NCBI GenBank assembly: GCA_963764195.1
Contig: CAVXRG010000006.1
Span: 1-28,266 of the forward strand
Direction: 5' to 3'
Origin: JBDSSS01 sp963764195
GTDB taxonomy: Bacteria > Actinomycetota > Actinomycetes > Actinomycetales > Dermatophilaceae
DNA length: 28,266 nt
Under the pieces are notes generated by a model. That model ran no database searches and had not been told where the DNA came from. It saw nothing but the letters and a program-made list of their open reading frames with translations. Positions 1 through 6,919 of the stretch are shown piece after piece. A program made the translations under genes and the position numbers. Within the stretch, counting starts at the first letter, position 1, and every line of letters begins with the position of its first letter.

Positions 1-76
<76 letters not shown>

Positions 77-228
77 TGAAGCACTGCCGACGGCTCCGAG
101 AAGCGCACCGGGCAGCAAGCAGAGATGCTATCGCAGCGACCCGCCCAACTCCGAATCGGGCCCGTGCTGCAGGGTTCCTGCCCCCAGGGGGGCCAGAGTC
201 TGCAGCCCCCCGACGCACACCGCCCGGC

Positions 229-1164
229 TCAGGCCGGCTTGGCCACGAGGGTCAGCAGGGTCACCTCGGGCCGGCACGCCAAGCGCACCGGGGCGGTCGG
301 CGCCGTCCCGAGTCCGGCCGAGACCTCGAGCCACGCCGCGTCGTCCGGCGCCTGCGACGACGGTCGGGAGCCGGCGCCCGGCCACCAGCGCGAGAGCCCC
401 TTGACCCGGCCGGTGTCGAGGTCGCAGTTGGTGACGAGGGCCCCGTGGAAGGGCACACAGACCTGCCCACCGTGCGTGTGCCCCGCGATGAGCAGGGTGG
501 CCCCGTCAGCGGCATACGCGTCGAGGATCTGCTGGTACGGAGCGTGCGTCACCCCGATGACGAGGTCGGCGTCGGGGGAGGCGGTCCCGCGCACGTCGTC
601 GAGGCGGTCGTAGCCCAGGTGCGGGTCGTCGACGCCCACGAACTCGATCCGGAGCCCGCGGACCGTGAGGGTCTCGCGACGGTTGGTCAGGTCGACCCAC
701 CCGCGTGCCCTGAGTCCGCGCACGAGGGCGTCGGCGGGCAGCCGGGTGGACTGTCCGACGTGCTCGGCGTGCCGGTCGGTGAGGTAGCGCAGCGGGTTCT
801 TGAAGCCCGGCGCGAAGTAGTCGTTGGACCCGAGGACGAAGACCCCCGGCAGGCCCAGGAGCGGCTCGAAGGCGTCGAGCACGGCCGGGACCGCGTCATG
901 GCTGGCGAGGTTGTCGCCGGTGTCGATGACGAGGTCGGGGTCGAGCGAGCCGAGGCTCCGGATCCAGCGCGCCTTGAACCGCTGGCGCGGGAGCAGGTGC
1001 AGGTCCGAGACGTGCAGCACCCGCAGCGGCTCCGAGCCCGCCGGGAGCACCGGCACCTCGACGCGCCGGATGACGAAGGCATTCCGCTCGATGAGCGAGG
1101 CCCACCCCAGCACCCCCAACCCCGCGGCGCCGAGTCCGAGCACGGTCTTGGTCACGGCATGCAT
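229..1164 (-). CDS. Membrane-anchored calcineurin-like metallophosphoesterase
   Basis: A 311-aa protein with one hydrophobic N-terminal segment (about residues 6-24), so probably anchored in the membrane. The metallophosphoesterase metal-site motifs appear in order: D54-L-H56, then TGDN (D84), then GSND in place of the usual GNHD, then THAP, and finally GHTHGGQ near residue 243. The family hydrolyses phosphomono- or phosphodiesters with two metal ions, but the substrate cannot be read from sequence. The nearest known relatives are the YkuE-like proteins beside ponA2 in actinobacteria (Rv3683 in M. tuberculosis). I chose the ATG at 1164 because it leads straight into the membrane segment. Longer readings run into the divergent YqeY-type gene. 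The catalytic Asn is kept although the His of GNHD is replaced by Asp. Confidence 0.9.
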   Translation of the reverse strand: MHAVTKTVLGLGAAGLGVLGWASLIERNAFVIRRVEVPVLPAGSEPLRVLHVSDLHLLPRQRFKARWIRSLGSLDPDLVIDTGDNLASHDAVPAVLDAFEPLLGLPGVFVLGSNDYFAPGFKNPLRYLTDRHAEHVGQSTRLPADALVRGLRARGWVDLTNRRETLTVRGLRIEFVGVDDPHLGYDRLDDVRGTASPDADLVIGVTHAPYQQILDAYAADGATLLIAGHTHGGQVCVPFHGALVTNCDLDTGRVKGLSRWWPGAGSRPSSQAPDDAAWLEVSAGLGTAPTAPVRLACRPEVTLLTLVAKPA

Positions 1165-1227
1165 GGCGCCATCCTCGCACCTGCCCGCCGGGCCGAGCCG
1201 CCCCGGCCCACCTGAGACACTGAGCGC

Positions 1228-1683
1228 ATGACCACCCTCAAGGAGCAGCTGAAGTCCGACCTCACCACCGCGATGCGTGAGCGCGACCAGGTGCGGGCCG
1301 GCTCGCTGCGCATGGCCCTCACCGCCGTCACCAACGAGGAGGTCTCCGGCACGACGCACCGCGAGCTGAGCGACGACGACGTCCTCAAGGTGCTGACCAA
1401 GGAGGCCAAGAAGCGGCGCGAGGCGTCCGCGGCCTACGTCGACGCGAAGCGTCCCGAGCTCGCTGCGAAGGAGGACGCCGAGCTCGTCGTCCTCGAGGCC
1501 TACCTGCCCCAGCAGCTCGGCGACGCCGAGCTCGAAGGCATCGTCCGCGAGGCGGTGGCGGCCTCCGGGGCGACCGGGCTGCCGCAGCTGGGCCTCGCGA
1601 TGAGGTCCGCGCAGCAGGCCGTCGCGGGCCGCGCCGAGGGCGGCCGGGTGGCCGCCGTCGTCAAGCGGGTCCTCGCCGGCTGA
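1228..1683 (+). CDS. GatB/YqeY domain protein
   Basis: This 151-aa protein matches the full length of the stand-alone YqeY family. It opens with the typical TLKEQLKSDLTTAMRERD helix and contains the conserved YLPQQL segment near residue 92, followed by the small C-terminal helical domain (residues 95-150). The domain is shared with the tail of GatB, the amidotransferase subunit that acts on mischarged tRNA. Free-standing YqeY proteins are thought to bind tRNA, but no catalytic role is established. It is divergent from the phosphoesterase (63 bp between starts) and convergent with ponA2, with a strong hairpin after its stop. There is no clear Shine-Dalgarno sequence. GACACT lies 6 nt before the ATG and may be a weak -10 element of a leaderless transcript. 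Confidence 0.93.
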   Translation: MTTLKEQLKSDLTTAMRERDQVRAGSLRMALTAVTNEEVSGTTHRELSDDDVLKVLTKEAKKRREASAAYVDAKRPELAAKEDAELVVLEAYLPQQLGDAELEGIVREAVAASGATGLPQLGLAMRSAQQAVAGRAEGGRVAAVVKRVLAG

Positions 1684-1720
1684 CGCCAACGACCGGGGCT
1701 GTCCCTGGCCCGACCGGGGA

Positions 1721-1766
1721 CCTGACGAAGGGCCCGCCACCGTGGGTGGTCGGGCCCTTCGTCAGG
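1721..1766. terminator. Bidirectional terminator between YqeY gene and ponA2
   Basis: A near-perfect inverted repeat. CCTGACGAAGGGCCCG (1721-1736) pairs with CGGGCCCTTCGTCAGG (1751-1766), extended by CCAC/GTGG on the inner side with one bulged base. It sits between two convergent stop codons (1683 and 1778). There is no long T-tract, as is usual for actinobacterial hairpin terminators. Confidence 0.85.
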
Positions 1767-1777
1767 TCGGATGCCGC

Positions 1778-4129
1778 TCAGCCGCCGGGCGGGGGCGACC
1801 CGCCCGGTCCCTGAGACGACCCACGTCCGTACTGGCCGCGGGAGGTGTAGATCGTCACGTAGCTGCCCGTCTTCGCCTTGCCGTAGGGCGAGGTGCCGGC
1901 GACGACGCCGGACGGGAGCGACGAGGACATGGTGCCGCCGATCCCGGCCTGGAAGCCGGCCGTCTCGAGGGTGGTGATCGCGTCCTGGACGCTGAGGCCG
2001 GTCACGCTCGGGATGTCGGCGTTCTCACCCTTGAGCAGCTTGTCCGACGGGTTCGTGAAGTCGACGATCGGCTTGCCGTCGAGGGACCGGTTCATGATCC
2101 CCTTCCAGATCGGCGCCGCAATGGCCGCACCGTGCATGACGGGGTAGAACTTGCCGCCGACGGTGACGTTCTTCATGACCCGCTTGTTGCCGTCGTCGGG
2201 CGTGCCCACCCAGACCGCGGTGACGAGGTTCGGGGTGTAGCCGACGAACCACGACTCGTTGTTGCCGTCTGCGGTCCCGGTCTTGCCCGCGGACTCCCGC
2301 TTGCCGTTGTCGAGCTGGTTGCGGATGCCGGAGCCGTGCGTCATGTTGTACTCGAGCAGCTTGTCGGTCGCGCGGACCGGGTCGGGCTCAGCGACCTGCT
2401 TGCACGTGCTCTTCGGCTGGGCCAGCACCTTCGAGCCCTGCACGACCTTCGTGACGACGACCATCGAGCACCGGTTGCCGTCGGAGGCGAGCGTGGCGTA
2501 GGAGTTGGCGACCGTCTGCGGCGACACCTCGGTCGCCCCGAGGATGATGGCGGCCGGGTCCTTGGGGATGTCCGAGCCGTTCGACCGGTGCATCCCGGCC
2601 TTGATCATGGTGTCGCGGATCTTGCAGACACCCAGCTGCTGAGCCAGGCCGACGAAGGCGGTGTTGGTCGACAGGGCCGTCGCCTGCTTGAGGGTCATCT
2701 TGCCGGCCTTGGCCGGAGTGTCGTTGAGTACGCTCCACGTCCCCCCGAAGGAGCACTCGTCCTTGGGGAACTCGTCGGGCTTGTACTTGGCCGGGGTGCT
2801 CCCGCCGGCGGCCTTCGTCTCCACCGAGGACTCGACGTTCATCCCCGACTCCATCGCGGTGAGCAGGGCGAAGGCCTTGGCGGTGGAGCCGAACTGGAAG
2901 CCACCGGACCCGCCGTAGCGCTTGTCGAGGGCCCACGAGATGCCGGTCTTGCCGAGGCTCTGCTGCGACACGGTGTAGGTCGTGTTCTGGGCGAAGGCGA
3001 GGACCTTGCCGGTGTTGGGCTCGGTGACGTAGGCGGCGGCCCCGACCTTCGACTTGTCCCCGATCGGGACCTTCTTGGTGATCTCCTCCTGGGTGATCTT
3101 CTGGATCTTCGGGTCGAGCGTTGTCTGGATCGTGATGCCGCCGCGGTAGAGCAGGCGCCGGCGCTCCTCGACGGTCTTGCCGAGCTCGGGCATCGCCAGC
3201 GCGTAGTTGATGACGAAGTCGCACCAGTAGGGGTAGGGCGAGGCGAGGCAGGTGCTCTTGGGCTGGGACACCTTCATGTCCTGCTTCAGCGTCCGCTTCT
3301 TGGCCGCCACCAGCTGCTTGTCGGTGATGCTGCCGAGCTCGGCCATCCGGTCGAGGACGACGTTGCGACGGGCCAGGGCGCGCTCGGGGTAGTTGACCGG
3401 GTCGGTCGTGCCCGGGTTCTGCGTGAGACCCGCGAGCAGGGCGGCCTGCGAGAGGCTGAGCTTGCTCGCCGGGATGGAGAAGTAGTGCCGCGACGCGGCC
3501 TCGACCCCGTAGGCCTGGTCGCCGTAGTAGACGAGGTTGAGGTAGCCCTGGAGGATGTCGTCCTTGCTCATCTGCTTCTCGAGCGTGATCGCGTACTTCA
3601 GCTCGCGCAGCTTGCGCATGTAGTCCTTGCGCACCGCGGCGCGAGCAGCCTGCGGGTCGCCGGAGTTGAGCGCGGAGTACTGGAGCGAGATCTTCACGTA
3701 CTGCTGGGTGAGCGACGAGGCGCCCGAGGTGGTCGCCCCGGCGCGGAGGTTGCCGATCGCGGCGCGCGCGACACCCTGCAGGTCGATGCCACCGTGCTCG
3801 TAGAAGCGGTGGTCCTCGATGTCGACCTGCGCGACCCGCATGATCTTCGCGACGTTCTTCAGCGGCACGACGATGCGGTTCTGCTCCTGCGGGGTCGCGA
3901 TCACCGTCCCGTCGGAGGCGAGGATCCGCGACTGCTGGGCCAGCGGGTCGGTCTTGAACTCGCTCGGCAGCTCGTTGAAGACGTCGACGCCGCTGCGGGC
4001 CAGTGCGCCGGTCGCTCCCACGGCGGGCATGACGAGACCCGCGGCCAGCAGGCCGAGCACGAGCGCCGACGCGAGGAAGGCCCCGAGCAGGCTGATGACG
4101 CCACCGAAGGTGGTAGTGCGTGAAGACAT
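1778..4129 (-). CDS. ponA2: Class A penicillin-binding protein with PASTA domain (PonA2-like)
   Basis: This 783-aa bifunctional peptidoglycan synthase polymerises glycan strands from lipid II and cross-links the stem peptides outside the membrane. One N-terminal membrane helix (residues 9-37) is followed by the GT51 glycosyltransferase (about 70-265) with E105-DHRFYEHGG and the GASSLTQQ motif. The transpeptidase has all three catalytic motifs: S415-TAK, S487-TN and K616-TG. One PASTA domain (about 705-765) ends the protein before a Gly/Pro/Ser tail. Six cysteines lie on the extracytoplasmic side, so disulfides are possible. The start at 4129 is supported by TACCCT seven bases upstream (4137-4142), a leaderless promoter arrangement. 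The divergent whiB gene and the PASTA domain match M. tuberculosis PonA2 (Rv3682). Confidence 0.95.
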   Translation of the reverse strand: MSSRTTTFGGVISLLGAFLASALVLGLLAAGLVMPAVGATGALARSGVDVFNELPSEFKTDPLAQQSRILASDGTVIATPQEQNRIVVPLKNVAKIMRVAQVDIEDHRFYEHGGIDLQGVARAAIGNLRAGATTSGASSLTQQYVKISLQYSALNSGDPQAARAAVRKDYMRKLRELKYAITLEKQMSKDDILQGYLNLVYYGDQAYGVEAASRHYFSIPASKLSLSQAALLAGLTQNPGTTDPVNYPERALARRNVVLDRMAELGSITDKQLVAAKKRTLKQDMKVSQPKSTCLASPYPYWCDFVINYALAMPELGKTVEERRRLLYRGGITIQTTLDPKIQKITQEEITKKVPIGDKSKVGAAAYVTEPNTGKVLAFAQNTTYTVSQQSLGKTGISWALDKRYGGSGGFQFGSTAKAFALLTAMESGMNVESSVETKAAGGSTPAKYKPDEFPKDECSFGGTWSVLNDTPAKAGKMTLKQATALSTNTAFVGLAQQLGVCKIRDTMIKAGMHRSNGSDIPKDPAAIILGATEVSPQTVANSYATLASDGNRCSMVVVTKVVQGSKVLAQPKSTCKQVAEPDPVRATDKLLEYNMTHGSGIRNQLDNGKRESAGKTGTADGNNESWFVGYTPNLVTAVWVGTPDDGNKRVMKNVTVGGKFYPVMHGAAIAAPIWKGIMNRSLDGKPIVDFTNPSDKLLKGENADIPSVTGLSVQDAITTLETAGFQAGIGGTMSSSLPSGVVAGTSPYGKAKTGSYVTIYTSRGQYGRGSSQGPGGSPPPGG

Positions 4130-4136
4130 GCGGCCA

Positions 4137-4142
4137 AGGGTA
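4137..4142 (-). promoter_or_regulatory. Leaderless -10 element of ponA2
   Basis: On the minus strand TACCCT (TANNNT type) is followed by exactly 7 nt and then the ponA2 ATG. This is the spacing expected when the transcript begins at the start codon. No Shine-Dalgarno sequence is present. I see no convincing -35 element. Confidence 0.55.
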
Positions 4143-4261
4143 ACTGTTGGCGCTGTGGTAGCAGCCTGCGCGAGCTCTCGTGGCCCGGATCGCAGGTGAC
4201 TAGTCACCCCGCGCGGGGAAATGGTCCATGGGAACCATAGCGGCGCAGGCGCTTCCCTCTC

Positions 4262-4267
4262 TAATGT
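4262..4267 (+). promoter_or_regulatory. Candidate -10 element for whiB4
   Basis: TAATGT lies about 95 bases upstream of the whiB4 ATG, in the 232-bp region shared with divergent ponA2. It fits the TANNNT pattern, and its surroundings (4258-4280) are less G+C-rich than the coding DNA. No clear -35 hexamer was found, so this is tentative. Confidence 0.3.
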
Positions 4268-4361
4268 CGACTTTGACCACACCGGGGGGGTTCCGGGGAG
4301 CATCACGTGGTCGGATCAGCCCGGCGCCTTGGGAGGCGTCGGGCGGGGAGGGGATGTACGT

Positions 4362-4670
4362 ATGAGTGAAGCCGCCGTTTCAGGAGTATGGGTCGCTGAG
4401 TGGGCCAACCAGGCCCAGTGCACCGACCAGGACCCTGACGCCCTGTTCGTCCGCGGGAAGGCTCAGCACGACGCGAAGGCGGTCTGCAAGACCTGCCCGG
4501 TGCTCGCGCAGTGCCTCGCCGAGGCGCTCGACAACCGCACGGAGTTCGGGGTGTGGGGTGGCATGACGGAGCGCGAGCGTCGCGCCTTGCTGCGCAAGCG
4601 TCCCGACATCACGTCGTGGAAGTCGGCGCTGCGTGCCGGTCTGGGCACCACGCCCGCCGCCACCCGCTGA
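4362..4670 (+). CDS. whiB4: WhiB-family iron-sulfur regulator (WhiB4-like)
   Basis: A 102-aa WhiB (Wbl) protein. Four cysteines in the family spacing, C20-x21-C42-x2-C45-x5-C51, bind a [4Fe-4S] cluster that senses oxygen and nitric oxide. The turn motif G63-VWGG follows, then a basic C-terminal segment (ERERRALLRKRP) for DNA contact. Known family members bind DNA or the sigma-70 subunit. The ATG at 4362 follows a GGAGGGG Shine-Dalgarno sequence. A nearby ATG at 4354 hits a stop after three codons. The position, divergent from ponA2 and convergent with the Get3-like pair, matches M. tuberculosis whiB4 (Rv3681c), a redox regulator. The stop codon lies inside the first unit of a 14-bp tandem repeat. 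Confidence 0.95.
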   Translation: MSEAAVSGVWVAEWANQAQCTDQDPDALFVRGKAQHDAKAVCKTCPVLAQCLAEALDNRTEFGVWGGMTERERRALLRKRPDITSWKSALRAGLGTTPAATR

Positions 4671-4708
4671 CCGTCATGCGCTGACCGTCATGCGCTGATC
4701 GTGGTGCG
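4667..4708 (+). repeat. 14-bp tandem repeat across the whiB4 stop codon
   Basis: CTGACCGTCATGCG occurs twice without a gap (4667-4680, 4681-4694). A third copy differs at three positions (CTGATCGTGGTGCG, 4695-4708). The TGA stop of whiB4 is within the first unit. Confidence 0.85.
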
Positions 4709-4710
4709 GT

Positions 4711-4742
4711 GATCAGCTCGGGTCGAGCGACCCGAGCTGATC
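4711..4742. terminator. Bidirectional terminator between whiB4 and the Get3-like pair
   Basis: A perfect inverted repeat with 15-bp arms: GATCAGCTCGGGTCG (4711-4725) and CGACCCGAGCTGATC (4728-4742), separated by AG. It lies between convergent stop codons at 4670 and 4764. Confidence 0.85.
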
Positions 4743-4763
4743 TCGTGCGTGTCCGCGTCGTCG

Positions 4764-5918
4764 TCAGGCGTGGCGTGCGAGGGCGTCGCCGACGGCTCGC
4801 AGGCTCGCCAGGTCGTGCACGTCGCGGCTCAACGCCGGGACCTGGACCACGGGGATGCCCGGGTGACTGCGTGAGAAGCGGTCGGCGAGTGCCTGCTGGC
4901 GTTCGGCCGTGCGGACGAGGTCTGCGTGCAACCGGAGCACCCCGGCCGCGTTCGTCGCCGACCTCGGACCACCGGTCTCCTCGAGCGACTCCGCCACCGC
5001 GACGGCCCGGCTCGGGCTCAGCCCGGTCGCCGTGACGCGGCCGATGCGGTTGACGACGAGCCCGGCGAGCGGCATACCGTCGGCCTCGAGGCGCTCGACG
5101 AAGAAGGAGGCCTCGCGCAGGGCGTCCCGCTCCGGTGCGGCGACGACGAGGAAGGCCGTCCCCGGCTCCGAGAGGAGTCGGTAGGTCTCGTCCGCGCGCT
5201 CGCGGAACCCGCCGAACATCGTCTCGAGGGCGCTGATGAAGGTCTGCACGTCGGCGAGCATCTGGCCGCCGAGGATCTTGGTCATCGTCACGCTGAGGAG
5301 CTGCATCCCGATCCCGAAGACCTTGAGGCCGGCGCGACCGCCGACCTTGGCCGGCGCGGTGAGCAGCCGGATGAAGCGGCCGTCGAGGAAGCTGCCGAGC
5401 CGGTTCGGGGCGTCGAGGAAGTCGAGCGCCGACCGGGACGGCGGGGTGTCGACGATGATGAGGTCCCACTGCTCGGCGCTGATCTTGAGCTGGCCGAGCT
5501 TCTCCATCGCCATGTACTCCTGCGTGCCGGCGAAGGAGCTGCTCACCGCCTGGTAGAAGGGGTTGTCGAGGATCTGCTGGGCCGCGCCCGGCTCCGAGTG
5601 GGCGATGACGACCTCGTCGAAGGTCCGCTTCATGTCGAGCATCATCGCGTCGAGGCTCCCGCCGTCGGGGGCGTCGATGTCGGTGACAGGTCGGGGCGTG
5701 TTGTCGAGCTCGGTGAGCCCGAGGGACTGGGCAAGCCGCCGGGCCGGGTCGATGGTGAGCACGACGACCTTCCGGCCGGCCTCGGCAGCGCGCAGGCCGA
5801 GGGCGGCGGCGACCGTCGTCTTGCCGACGCCACCGGCGCCGCAGCAGACGATGATCCCGACCCCGCGGTCGGCGATGAGGGTGTCGACGTCGAGCGCCGG
5901 CGGGTTCGCGGTCGTCAC
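4764..5918 (-). CDS. Get3/ArsA-like ATPase, second subunit (Rv3680-like)
   Basis: A 384-aa SIMIBI-class ATPase. Its P-loop is G27-AGGVGKTT: the catalytic lysine is present, but the signature lysine two residues into the deviant Walker A (GKGGVGKT) is alanine. TIDPARRLAQSL (about residues 55-66) and DTPPSRSALDF follow as switch segments. In M. tuberculosis the neighbouring pair Rv3679-Rv3680 has been described as Get3-like (BagA/BagB) and as acting together. By analogy this protein probably dimerises with the upstream gene product. Its GTG start overlaps the upstream stop (GTGA, 5915-5918), so the two are translationally coupled. The client is unknown: tail-anchored or other membrane proteins are possible. 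Arsenite transport is unlikely, since no arsB-like gene is nearby. Confidence 0.92.
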   Translation of the reverse strand: MTTANPPALDVDTLIADRGVGIIVCCGAGGVGKTTVAAALGLRAAEAGRKVVVLTIDPARRLAQSLGLTELDNTPRPVTDIDAPDGGSLDAMMLDMKRTFDEVVIAHSEPGAAQQILDNPFYQAVSSSFAGTQEYMAMEKLGQLKISAEQWDLIIVDTPPSRSALDFLDAPNRLGSFLDGRFIRLLTAPAKVGGRAGLKVFGIGMQLLSVTMTKILGGQMLADVQTFISALETMFGGFRERADETYRLLSEPGTAFLVVAAPERDALREASFFVERLEADGMPLAGLVVNRIGRVTATGLSPSRAVAVAESLEETGGPRSATNAAGVLRLHADLVRTAERQQALADRFSRSHPGIPVVQVPALSRDVHDLASLRAVGDALARHA

Positions 5919-6919
5919 GGGACCATCCCCTCGGCCACGAGGACGTCGGCGAGCTCACGGATCGACCCGGAGTCCACGCCACCGCTGAGAGCCGGCACCC
6001 GGACGACGGGCAGGCCGGTCGCCTCGAGCAGGGCGAGCTGCTCCCCCTCGAGGTCCACCCGCAGGGCGTGGTCGCGCGCCTCGTCGAGCAGCCCGTCGAG
6101 CAGCTCGGGCGTCACGGTGACGCCGGCCTCGGCCAGCTGGGCGCGGATCGAGGCCTTGTGCAGCTTCCCGGCCCGGGCCTGCTCGAGGGCGGGCTCGTCG
6201 AGGGCAGGACGCCGCACCATGTTGACGACGATCGCGCCGGGCCGCATCCCCTTGCTGCGGAGCTCGGCGATCGCCTCGATGGTCTCCTGCACCGGCATCT
6301 CCTCGAGCAGGGTCACGACGTGGATGACGGTCTGGGCGGAGGTGAGCAGCCGATTGATCGACTCGGACTGGGAGTGGATCGGACCGACCTTGGCGAGCCC
6401 GGCCACCTCGGAGTTGACGGACAGGAAGCGGCCGATCCGTCCCGTGGGCGGCGCGTCGAGGACGAGGGCGTCGTATGCCGGCCCGCCGTCACGCTTGTGC
6501 CGGCCGTCCTCGCGCCGCCGGTTGGCCTCATAGATCCTGCCGATGAGCAGCACGTCGCGAACCCCGGGAGCGATCGTCGTGGCGAAGTCGACCGCGCCGA
6601 ACTTCTCGAGCAGCCGGCCCGCGCGGCCGAGCTTGTAGAACAGCTGGAGGTACTCGAGCAGCGCCTTCTTGGGCTCGATGGACAGCCCGACGATCTCGCC
6701 GCGCCCGCTGAACTTCGCGACCCGCGTCTCCTCGGGGCCGAGCGGCGGGACGTCGAAGGTCTGGCTGATGCCCTGCCGCTCCTCGACCTCGGCGAGCAGC
6801 ACCCGCCGGTGGGTTTCGGCGAGCGCGATCGCGAGGGCCGCCGCGATCGTCGTCTTGCCGGTGCCGCCCTTGCCGGTGACGACGTGCAGCCGCGCCTCGG
6901 ACCAGTCACTCGCCGTCAC
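5915..6919 (-). CDS. Get3/ArsA-like ATPase, first subunit (Rv3679-like)
   Basis: A 334-aa ATPase with an intact deviant Walker A, G16-KGGTGKTT, including the signature lysine K17. The segment AEVEERQGISQTF follows, and DAPPTGRIGRFL is the switch-II-like segment. It is shorter than its partner. Together the two subunits resemble the two halves of ArsA split into separate genes. The GTG start at 6919 overlaps the stop of the beta-mannosidase (6916-6919) and its own stop overlaps the next start, so three genes form one tightly coupled operon. Only this subunit has the lysine that in related dimers contacts nucleotide in the partner, so the pair may be catalytically asymmetric. The role in membrane or envelope protein handling is inferred from the M. 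tuberculosis homologues. Confidence 0.92.
   Translation of the reverse strand: MTASDWSEARLHVVTGKGGTGKTTIAAALAIALAETHRRVLLAEVEERQGISQTFDVPPLGPEETRVAKFSGRGEIVGLSIEPKKALLEYLQLFYKLGRAGRLLEKFGAVDFATTIAPGVRDVLLIGRIYEANRRREDGRHKRDGGPAYDALVLDAPPTGRIGRFLSVNSEVAGLAKVGPIHSQSESINRLLTSAQTVIHVVTLLEEMPVQETIEAIAELRSKGMRPGAIVVNMVRRPALDEPALEQARAGKLHKASIRAQLAEAGVTVTPELLDGLLDEARDHALRVDLEGEQLALLEATGLPVVRVPALSGGVDSGSIRELADVLVAEGMVP

Noticed and set aside
77..228. Possible gene or promoter between tRNA-Pro and the phosphoesterase stop
   Set aside because: No credible coding frame. TAGCAT on the minus strand (125-130) could be a -10 element for the tRNA, but no -35 supports it.
1742..4123. A 793-codon plus-strand frame opposite ponA2
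   Set aside because: Antisense of a complete PBP with all catalytic motifs. The translation has no domain and shadow-type composition.
4764..6919. Arsenic resistance operon
   Set aside because: The ATPases resemble ArsA, but no ArsB, ArsC or ArsR is present. The context matches the Get3-like mycobacterial pair.
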